DNA of 7,991 nucleotides from an uncultured Mycoplasmatota bacterium. Its GTDB lineage: Bacteria > Bacillota_I > Bacilli_A > RF39 > UBA660. Positions within the stretch are counted from its first letter, which is position 1. Every line of letters begins with the position of its first letter. Location of the stretch: the NCBI GenBank assembly GCA_946494345.1, contig CAMMBX010000050.1, positions 1 to 7,991 on the forward strand, in the 5' to 3' direction. A program made the position numbers and the translations under genes. This document shows, piece after piece, positions 1-5,687 of this stretch. The notes under the pieces were generated by a model. It was given only the letters and a program-made list of their open reading frames with translations. It was not told the origin of the DNA and did no database searches.

Positions 1-86
1 AAGCTAAATTCGATAATGGTACATTAAGTATTTCTATTCCAAAAATTGATGAAAATGAAAACAAAAAACTTATTGATATAAAATAA
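1..86 (+). CDS. Hsp20/alpha-crystallin small heat-shock protein, C-terminal end (partial)
   Basis: Only the last 27 codons lie in the window (frame beginning at base 3, ending TAA at 84-86 with a second TAA directly behind). The visible residues begin AKFDNGTLSISIPK and end KKLIDIK. This is the usual last beta-strand of the alpha-crystallin domain (xFxNGxLxIxIPK), followed by a C-terminal I-x-I tail motif (IDI) used for oligomer assembly. Family members are ATP-independent cytoplasmic holdase chaperones. The gene runs towards the minus-strand genes and shares a terminator with them. The family call rests on a short tail, but the pattern is characteristic. Confidence 0.75.
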   Translation, partial: AKFDNGTLSISIPKIDENENKKLIDIK

Positions 87-87
87 T

Positions 88-115
88 AAAAAGACCAAAT
101 CACTGGTCTTTTTTT
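88..115 (+). terminator. Bidirectional Rho-independent terminator between the Hsp20 gene and the convergent membrane-protein gene
   Basis: A 10-bp inverted repeat (AAAAAGACCA at 88-97, TGGTCTTTTT at 104-113) encloses a 6-base loop, and the T run continues to 115. Read on the minus strand, the hairpin is likewise followed by T-rich sequence, so it can stop both convergent transcripts. It begins 1 base after the Hsp20 stop codon and overlaps the last codons of the minus-strand gene ending at 100. Confidence 0.85.
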
Positions 116-498
116 ATGTCCCAAAAATAGATAAATAAAGTATTTAAAATAATTCCTAATATAACTAAATCTATAATAATAAAATTAGTTTTAAAATAAT
201 CATAATTTATCATATACATCATACTATAAGCTCTATAATCAGTATATAATTTAACTACTATTATTCCTAAATAAAAAGTTAATGCCAACGAAATTAAATT
301 ATAACTAATTAAATCTCTATAAATTCTTTTTCTACTAAGTACTGTAAATATATTTATTAAAACAAACAAACTACACATAACAAGAAAAGATATACCAAAC
401 ATTCCAGAATTAAATATTACTTTTAAAAGCATACATATAAATACTATAAATAAGACTACAGAAACTATTCTAAGATAATAAACAATATTTTTAAGCAT
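100..498 (-). CDS. Four-helix integral membrane protein of unknown function
   Basis: A 132-residue, highly hydrophobic protein that I do not recognise. Four membrane segments can be read at about residues 11-29, 34-54, 66-84 and 104-126. A basic loop (RKRIYR) follows the second, and a charged tail ends in DIKKDQ. I prefer the ATG at 498 over a TTG at 504: GAGG lies 8 nt before the ATG but only 2 nt before the TTG. The start overlaps the end of the upstream AAA+ gene (stop at 491-493) by 8 bases, so the two are probably translationally coupled and may work together at the membrane; that is inference. The stop is TGA and sits inside the shared terminator. Confidence 0.7.
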   Translation of the reverse strand: MLKNIVYYLRIVSVVLFIVFICMLLKVIFNSGMFGISFLVMCSLFVLINIFTVLSRKRIYRDLISYNLISLALTFYLGIIVVKLYTDYRAYSMMYMINYDYFKTNFIIIDLVILGIILNTLFIYFWDIKKDQ

Positions 499-1423
499 TT
501 GCAAGACCTCTATCTAGTCCATCCGCTATTTCTTGTTTAAATTCTTCTTTAAATCTAGGAAGTTCTTTTTTTATTACATCAGGATAAATATTTTTTGTAT
601 TAGTAATCGCTCTTTCTATATCAAAAATATTAACTTCTTTTCTATTATTATAAATAGCATAAGAAAAGGCCTGTTGTAATATTGTCAAAGTAACATCAGG
701 ATACCTTGAACCTATTTCATAAATTCTTCTATATTCACTAGTCAGATCAGTTAAAAAAGTCATTATTTTTTGTTGAACATAAGGATCATACATTAATTTA
801 GCTCCTGTTTTCTTCTCTATTTTAGGTAAAGTTCCCATACAAATAGCAATAGTTTGTTCTCTAGTAGGTTCTAAGACTTCTATCTTTTGAAAACGTCTAA
901 CAAAAGCTTTATCACGTAAAATATATCTTTCATACTCTTCACTAGTTGTCGCTCCAATAACTTTAATATCACCTCTATCAAGTCCTGGTTTAAACATATT
1001 AGCAAAGTCAAGTGACTCTCCCTTACTTCCCATTAAAGTATGAATTTCATCTATAAATAAAATTAAATTAGAATATTCTTTTAACTCATCTAAAAGTATT
1101 TGTATTTTACTCTCTCCTGTATCAGGGTCTACTCCAAGTAATGCTGATGTATTAACTTTAATAATTTGATAACCCTTTAAAGCATCAGGAACATTACCTA
1201 ATTGAATACGATAAGCAAGTCCCTCTACAATAGCCGTTTTACCAACACCAGGCTTACCAGTTAAAATAGCAGACTTTTCAGGAGTTAACAAAATTAAAAC
1301 TAATTGTTTAATCTCTTCTTCTCTTCCAATAGCAGGATTAGTAATATATTCTTTTTCGGTAAAATTTTCTCCATAACTTTTTAATATACTAACTTTACTT
1401 TTTCTAATTAATTCATCATTCAT
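491..1423 (-). CDS. Single-domain Clp-D1-like AAA+ ATPase
   Basis: A 310-residue protein resembling the first nucleotide-binding domain of ClpA/B/C. Visible motifs are an IGREEEI box (residues 32-38), Walker A GKPGVGKT (56-63), Walker B LILFIDE (120-126), sensor-1 GATT (157-160) and an arginine-finger region RDKAFVRRF (170-178). A C-terminal helical lid follows. Clp ATPases are normally 700-850 residues with an N-domain and a second AAA module; neither is present, and there is no ClpP-binding loop. The usual aromatic pore loop (K/R-Y-R-G-E-F-E after the second strand) is replaced by GVDPDTGESK (97-106), so substrate threading is doubtful. The ATG at 1423 is preferred over the one at 1432 because AAGGA lies 9 nt before the former and directly abuts the latter. 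TATACT at 1451-1446 could be a -10 element, but no good -35 is seen. It overlaps the downstream membrane-protein gene. Confidence 0.85.
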   Translation of the reverse strand: MNDELIRKSKVSILKSYGENFTEKEYITNPAIGREEEIKQLVLILLTPEKSAILTGKPGVGKTAIVEGLAYRIQLGNVPDALKGYQIIKVNTSALLGVDPDTGESKIQILLDELKEYSNLILFIDEIHTLMGSKGESLDFANMFKPGLDRGDIKVIGATTSEEYERYILRDKAFVRRFQKIEVLEPTREQTIAICMGTLPKIEKKTGAKLMYDPYVQQKIMTFLTDLTSEYRRIYEIGSRYPDVTLTILQQAFSYAIYNNRKEVNIFDIERAITNTKNIYPDVIKKELPRFKEEFKQEIADGLDRGLANA

Positions 1424-1477
1424 AACTACCATTCCTTACTCTTCAAGTATATCATAATTTTTTTTTAAGGAAAATAA

Positions 1478-2929
1478 CTATTTATAACTTATATCATAGT
1501 TACTAGGCCCCATAATACATTTACCATCTAAATCAAATCTAGATCCATGACAAGGACAGTCCCAAGTCTTTTCAACTTCGTTAAAGACCAAACTACATTT
1601 TAAATGAGGACATTTATTATAGACAATATGTTCCTTACCTTTATCATCTTTATAAATAGCAACGGCATTTCCATTTATTCTTGTAAATCTAGGATTACCA
1701 TTATAGAAAGTTTTATTTTTATTTACTTTACTATCTATAAAACTGTAAATATTACTAAAGATATTTAGAGGATAATTAATTAATTTCTGTTTATTAAAAG
1801 CTCTTCTAGGGTCAAACAACTCTTTATAGATATTATATTTATTATTAATTAAGTCTTTTATTATGGTGCTAGCAAGTATACCATTAGAGTTACCCCACGT
1901 ATTATAACCAGTTGAAAGTATTAAATTATCATCAATAAACCCTATTAAAGGAAGATGGTCTAATGTCATTAAATCATAATTACTCCAAACATAATCATAA
2001 TTAGTAATACCAGTACTATCCTCTAAATCATCTAACATCATTCTACTATTAGAGGCAAAGGCTAAATTAGTAGAAGATGACACCGTTAATAAGTAATTAT
2101 CATAATATCTCATAGATTTTAAAGGTTTCTCTATATTAATAGCATTAAAGTCATAACTATTTTTAACACTTGAACAAACCAAGAAAGACTTCTCCAAATA
2201 ACACTTTAAAGGCATTAAATAAGGTAATAAAAAATAAGGGTAATGAAGAGCAAGAACTATTTTTTTAGTCTTAATAATATTCTTTTCAGTATAGCATTTA
2301 AAAAAGTCTTCCTCTTTTTCTATTTTAATTATTTTAGTATTTTCATAAACTCTATGATTAAGACTAATAGATTTCTTAATTATTTCTTTTATAAACTTTA
2401 AAGGATGAAAGATATATGTATCATTAACATAAAAACCAGCTTCTACCCTCATTCCATTAGGTAATTTCTTAATAGGAGTCGTCTTTTCCCCAAAAGATGA
2501 AACAATATTTCTTTCTTTATCAATCTTCTTAACATTTAAAGAATCTAATGTATATAAATAAGATTTACTCTTCTTAAAATCACAGTCAATTTTCTCATTT
2601 TTTACAATATCACTAACTATCTTTAAAGCCTCTTTTTGACTTCGATAATATAGATAGCTTTTATCTCTTCCAAAAATATACTTGAGTTTAGTATAAATAT
2701 CTTCTTGCAAAAAAGTTATTTTCGCACTACTTCTACTAGAGGCTCCACTACCTATTCTATTTTTTTCTACCAAAGCTATTTTTCTATTATCATCCCTAAA
2801 CTGATAAAAGGTACTACATCCTGTAATACCTCCACCAATTATTAAAATATCAACATCTATATTTTCATTTAACGCTTCATACTTATCACTATCATTAACA
2901 GTATCTTGCCAAATAGAAACATTTTTCAT
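1478..2929 (-). CDS. FAD-dependent oxidoreductase with C-terminal Rieske [2Fe-2S] domain (YhfW-like)
   Basis: A 483-residue DAO-superfamily flavoprotein. The N-terminal Rossmann strand carries VDILIIGGGITG (GxGxxG at residues 32-37), and an acidic-ended strand (IALVEKN) follows as expected for FAD binding. The C-terminus is a Rieske domain with CPHLKC (440-445) and CPCHGS (458-463). Cys440, His442, Cys458 and His461 would ligate the cluster, and Cys445/Cys460 are the usual disulfide pair. This architecture matches Bacillus subtilis YhfW and relatives, whose substrate is not known to me. The protein is probably cytosolic, with no signal peptide. The start is supported by AGGTG 5 nt upstream of the ATG. 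It lies 30 bp after the PepSY gene with no visible terminator between, so the two are probably cotranscribed. The Rieske domain ends almost at the protein's C-terminus, slightly short of a full-length domain. Confidence 0.9.
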   Translation of the reverse strand: MKNVSIWQDTVNDSDKYEALNENIDVDILIIGGGITGCSTFYQFRDDNRKIALVEKNRIGSGASSRSSAKITFLQEDIYTKLKYIFGRDKSYLYYRSQKEALKIVSDIVKNEKIDCDFKKSKSYLYTLDSLNVKKIDKERNIVSSFGEKTTPIKKLPNGMRVEAGFYVNDTYIFHPLKFIKEIIKKSISLNHRVYENTKIIKIEKEEDFFKCYTEKNIIKTKKIVLALHYPYFLLPYLMPLKCYLEKSFLVCSSVKNSYDFNAINIEKPLKSMRYYDNYLLTVSSSTNLAFASNSRMMLDDLEDSTGITNYDYVWSNYDLMTLDHLPLIGFIDDNLILSTGYNTWGNSNGILASTIIKDLINNKYNIYKELFDPRRAFNKQKLINYPLNIFSNIYSFIDSKVNKNKTFYNGNPRFTRINGNAVAIYKDDKGKEHIVYNKCPHLKCSLVFNEVEKTWDCPCHGSRFDLDGKCIMGPSNYDISYK

Positions 2930-2959
2930 ATCATCACCTATTTCTATTATGGCTAAAAT

Positions 2960-3577
2960 TTAATCATATATACTATCTTTATCGTAACTAATTATATCTC
3001 CAGTAGTAGCATTAATCTCATAATCATATTCTATATTATTATAAAAGAATTCTAACTCATAAACCAAAGTATGATTATCATGGTCTAACTCTTCTCTTGT
3101 AAATCTAACACTATTAATATCAAGACCTGCATTTGTTAAAGCAATATTCTTAGCTTCATCTAAGGATATGCTAGCAGTTACCCCATTAAGGCTATTTTGA
3201 CCATTAGAGTTACCATTATTACTACTACTATTACTATTGCCATTACTGTTATTATTACCATTGTTAGTATTATTTTGATTATTATTAGTATTTACACTTC
3301 TATAATCAGTATAAATAATCTTACCTTCTTTAGCATCAATCTTATATTCATAATCTCTATTTTGATAATAAACTTCTACTTCATAAATACCATTATCAAA
3401 TTCAAAATCAATGCTTTCAAAATACAAATCACTACTATTTACACTCATATTATCAGCAACTATATTTTTTACTTCATTTTTACTAATAAATGTAGTCTTA
3501 AAATAAATTAAAATAAGTAAAGCAAGTACAGCAATAATACCTACTGCAATAATAATTATCTTTCTATATTTCTTCAT
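2960..3577 (-). CDS. Membrane-anchored protein with two PepSY domains
   Basis: A 205-residue protein. A short basic start (MKKYRK) precedes one transmembrane helix (residues about 7-26) with no lipobox cysteine, so it is an N-terminally anchored extracytoplasmic protein. Two PepSY-type repeats follow, at about residues 33-95 and 137-205. Each ends in the typical Y-x-Y-x-I-(D/N)-A-x-x-G-x-I-(I) strand (YEYKIDAKEGKII, YDYEINATTGDII). They are joined by a low-complexity Asn/Ser/Gly/Gln linker (96-132). PepSY domains are thought to bind or inhibit extracytoplasmic peptidases or sense the envelope; the specific role here is unknown. AGAGAGGAT about 9 nt upstream of the ATG supports the start, and an extended -10 promoter lies further upstream. 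It is the first gene of the minus-strand run continuing into the Rieske flavoprotein. Confidence 0.85.
   Translation of the reverse strand: MKKYRKIIIIAVGIIAVLALLILIYFKTTFISKNEVKNIVADNMSVNSSDLYFESIDFEFDNGIYEVEVYYQNRDYEYKIDAKEGKIIYTDYRSVNTNNNQNNTNNGNNNSNGNSNSSSNNGNSNGQNSLNGVTASISLDEAKNIALTNAGLDINSVRFTREELDHDNHTLVYELEFFYNNIEYDYEINATTGDIISYDKDSIYD
3182..3292 (-). repeat. Low-complexity Asn/Ser/Gly codon tract (interdomain linker)
   Basis: This stretch encodes residues 96-132 of the double-PepSY protein. It is made almost only of AAT, AGT and GGT/GGC codons, including runs such as NTNNNQNNTNN. Near-triplet repetition makes it prone to length change by slippage in frame. The opposite strand has a spurious open frame here because of this composition. 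Confidence 0.75.
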
Positions 3578-3601
3578 AATATCTATCCTCTCTATACTTA
3601 G

Positions 3602-3630
3602 ATTTTATCATTACATTTTATTTAAGTAAA
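3602..3630 (-). promoter_or_regulatory. Probable SigA promoter (extended -10) for the PepSY-Rieske genes
   Basis: On the minus strand an extended -10, TGATAAAAT (hexamer TAAAAT at 3607-3602), is preceded by 17 bases and then TTTACT (3630-3625), a 4/6 match to TTGACA. It sits downstream of the valS terminator and about 25 bases before the PepSY start codon, leaving room for a short leader with the AGAGAGGAT ribosome binding site. Confidence 0.55.
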
Positions 3631-3640
3631 GATTAATTTA

Positions 3641-3671
3641 GAAGAAAAGAAGAACCTACAATTGTTCTTCT
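3641..3671 (-). terminator. Rho-independent terminator of valS
   Basis: On the minus strand AGAAGAAC (3671-3664) pairs perfectly with GTTCTTCT (3655-3648) across an 8-base loop and is followed by TTTCTTCT. The left arm is part of the valS coding end (codons for EEQ), so the hairpin overlaps the stop codon at 3658-3656. Confidence 0.7.
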
Positions 3672-5398
3672 AATAACTTAAGCTTAGCTTCTTCTTCTTT
3701 TAATTTTTCTCTATCAAGATCAACTATATTCTTAGGTGCTTTATTAACATAGTTTTCATTACTAAGTAATTTCTTACGTCTTTCGATAGAGTCTTTTAAC
3801 TTCTTAATATCTGCTTCCAACTCCTCTTTATTGACTTCATTTTTAAAGAAATAAGTAATATCAATTAAACTAGATTTATAGTTAATAGACTGATAATCTT
3901 CTAAAGGCTCTTTAACTATCAATTCATCTGTAATCTTTAATTGTGACTTGTAAATATATTCTAAATCACTATTAGTACTAAACATTACTTTGTCATCTTT
4001 TTTAATATTATTAGTAGCTTTCAAATTTCTTATCTCTCTTAAATCAACTATTACTTTAGATATTTCTTCAGCTTCCTTATCAAATACAGTCTCACTATCA
4101 TACTTAGGATAAGTACTAATTACAATAGACTCACTATCTTTAAATGGTAACATCAAATAAATCTCTTCTGTTACATAAGGCATAAATGGATGAAGAAGCT
4201 TTAATATAGTTGTTAAAACATCAAGTAATACTGCTTTCGTAGTATCATTCATATTTGCTTTACTTAACTCTATATAGTTATCACAAAAGTCTTCCCAAAT
4301 AAACTTATATAACATATTACCAACATTATGGAAGTCATAACTATCCATATTTTTAATAACATCTTTGATTAAGTTATTCTTTAACGTTAAAATCCATTTA
4401 TCCGCTTTACTTAAATTCTGATAATCATATCCTGCTGTCTTCATATCTTCAAGATTCATTAATACATAGCGAGATGCATTCCATAACTTATTAATAAAGT
4501 TCCAAGTAGATTTAACTTTCTCTTCATCATAACGCAAATCTGTTCCAGGAGCACTATTAGTAGTTAAGAAAAATCTAAGGCTATCCGCACCATACTTATC
4601 AATAACATCCATTGGGTCTACTCCATTACCTAAAGACTTACTCATCTTACGTCCTTCTTTATCACGGATAAGTCCATGGATAAGACAATCTTTAAATGGT
4701 CTTTTGCCAGTAAATTCTAAGCCTTGGAAAGTCATACGATTAACCCAGAATGGAATAATATCATAACCAGTTACTAAGACATTATTAGGATAATATCTTT
4801 TGAATAAATCCGTCTCTTCTGGCCAACCTAGTGTTGAAAAAGGCCATAATGCAGATGAAAACCAAGTATCTAGAACATCTTCATCTTGAACCCAACCTTC
4901 TTCTTTAGGAGCTTCCATTCCAACATATACTTCATCACCTTTATACCAAGCAGGTATTCTATGTCCCCACCATAATTGTCTAGAAATACACCAGTCATAA
5001 GTAATCTCCATCCAGTGATTCATTGTTTTCTCATAACGTTCTGGCACAAAGTTTACTTTAGTATCTTTATTCTTTTGATTTTCAAGAACTCTATCGGCAA
5101 GTGGTCTCATCTTAACAAACCATTGTTTAGATAAAGTTGGCTCAACTACGGCATCACTTCTTTCACTATGCCCAACATTATGAGTCATCTCTTCAATACC
5201 AATAAGTAGATCTTGTTTCTTTAAATCTTCTACTAATTTCTCTCTACACTCTTCTCTAGTCATTCCTTCATAACCAGGAGCGTTCTCATTCATAGTAGCA
5301 TCCAAGTTCATTACAACAACCCGAGGTAAGTTATGTCTTAACCCTACTTCATAGTCATTAGGGTCATGAGCAGGAGTTATCTTAACAACACCAGTTCG
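3656..5398 (-). pseudogene. valS: Valyl-tRNA synthetase, 5'-truncated (C-terminal two thirds only)
   Basis: The enzyme charges tRNA-Val with valine. Recognisable ValRS sequence begins at about 5398 with TGVVKITPAHDPNDYE, part of the CP1 editing domain, and continues in frame to the stop at 3658-3656. Numbering from the ATG at 5311 (551 residues), it holds the WCISRQLWWGHRIPAWY region (107-123), DTWFSSALWPFSTLGW (148-163), the KMSKS loop (222-226), the anticodon-binding domain and the C-terminal coiled coil (about 490-551). Bacterial ValRS is usually about 880 residues, so roughly the first 300 are missing, including the HIGH motif and the ATP/valine site. Upstream of 5398 the frame stays open for only 10 unrelated AT-rich codons, with no start, to a TAA. 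The first in-frame ATG is at 5311, 29 codons inside conserved sequence and without a clear ribosome binding site. As it stands it cannot make a working synthetase. Either the gene is broken here, or the sequence is a misjoin. Confidence 0.9.
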
Positions 5399-5425
5399 TA
5401 CATATTTAAATAATTTTATAATTAT

Positions 5426-5455
5426 TATTTACAATAAATGATAAAAATGTAAATA
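5426..5455. repeat. Short inverted repeat next to the valS junction
   Basis: TATTTACA (5426-5433) and TGTAAATA (5448-5455) are perfect inverted copies separated by 14 AT-only or nearly AT-only bases. It lies in the 135-base non-coding spacer between the broken valS end and the peptide gene. The arm-core-arm form resembles a recombinase core or protein site, but AT-rich DNA makes such repeats common. No other feature was seen in the spacer apart from the terminator. Confidence 0.35.
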
Positions 5456-5470
5456 GTTAGATATAAAGTT

Positions 5471-5505
5471 GAAAAATACCAACATATTTAATGTTAGTAC
5501 TTTTC
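5471..5505 (-). terminator. Hairpin terminator of the RiPP unit
   Basis: Two 15-base arms (5505-5491 and 5485-5471 on the minus strand) can pair along their whole length with two G-T wobbles around a 5-base loop. The A-run of the first arm faces the T-run of the second (GGTATTTTTC), giving the A-stem-T form of a two-way Rho-independent terminator. It lies 29 bases after the precursor-peptide stop codon. Confidence 0.65.
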
Positions 5506-5533
5506 CAATCTTAATTTAAATAATGGCAAAATT

Positions 5534-5650
5534 TTATTCACTTGTGCCATCATCGCAAGCACAACCGCCACCACCAGTAACGCAAGCACTATCTAAATTA
5601 GTATTTTCATAACTAACTGTTTTAAAGTTAAGAATTTTACTATCTTTCAT
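5534..5650 (-). CDS. Putative azol(in)e-type RiPP (TOMM) precursor peptide
   Basis: A 38-codon gene ending TAA. Residues 1-21 (starting MKDSKILNFK and ending TNLDS) form a charged, Cys-free leader. Residues 22-38 form a core, ACVTGGGGCACDDGTSE, with Cys at 23, 30 and 32 and Thr/Ser at 25, 36 and 37. Each Cys follows a small residue (Ala or Gly), which suits conversion to thiazoline and then thiazole. AAAGGAGGTG (5665-5656) with a 5-nt spacer is the strongest ribosome binding site in the window. The gene starts 37 bp after the end of the fused RRE-SagB-YcaO gene, on the same strand, with a terminator downstream. Established pattern: TOMM precursors are short, end in Gly/Cys/Ser/Thr-rich cores and lie beside YcaO enzymes. 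The assignment as substrate is inference from sequence and position. The leader cut site is not evident; there is no Gly-Gly motif before the core. I do not recognise it as a named family. Confidence 0.85.
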   Translation of the reverse strand: MKDSKILNFKTVSYENTNLDSACVTGGGGCACDDGTSE

Positions 5651-5655
5651 GTTTT

Positions 5656-5665
5656 CACCTCCTTT
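5656..5665 (-). promoter_or_regulatory. Near-consensus ribosome binding site of the precursor peptide gene
   Basis: AAAGGAGGTG is close to a full anti-Shine-Dalgarno match, with 5 bases before ATG. It fixes the peptide start at 5650. By contrast the fused enzyme upstream has only GGAAGAG, so one shared transcript would yield more peptide than enzyme. Confidence 0.85.
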
Positions 5666-5687
5666 CAATAATTACATTATTTCTATT

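Noticed and set aside
499..504. TTG at 504 as start of the four-helix membrane protein
   Set aside because: Its spacing to GAGG is only 2 nt; the ATG at 498 has normal spacing.
1433..1477. Possible promoter or terminator between the Rieske flavoprotein and the AAA+ gene
   Set aside because: TATACT is present but no acceptable -35, and the A/T run has no stem in front of it, so neither is called.
3197..3511. Plus-strand open frame of 104 codons, Ile/Thr-rich
   Set aside because: It is the antisense of the PepSY gene; its Thr/Ile repeats mirror the Asn/Ser linker codons, and it has no ribosome binding site.
3656..5311. Reading the ATG at 5311 as the true start of a complete short ValRS
   Set aside because: It lies 29 codons inside conserved ValRS sequence, lacks a clear ribosome binding site, and the product would miss the HIGH-motif half of the catalytic domain.
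5431..5487. Minus-strand 18-codon frame starting MLVFFNFIS after the peptide gene
   Set aside because: The start codon lies inside the terminator hairpin, there is no ribosome binding site, and the composition is simply AT-rich.
5399..5533. T-box or other riboswitch remnant of valS
   Set aside because: A T-box would lie upstream of the missing 5' end of valS, and no stem-loop array or T-box-like core is visible here.
5667..5681. AATAAT-TAC-ATTATT inverted repeat between the fused enzyme and the peptide gene
   Set aside because: A 6-bp A-T-only stem with a 3-base loop and no T tract is too weak to call a terminator or attenuator.
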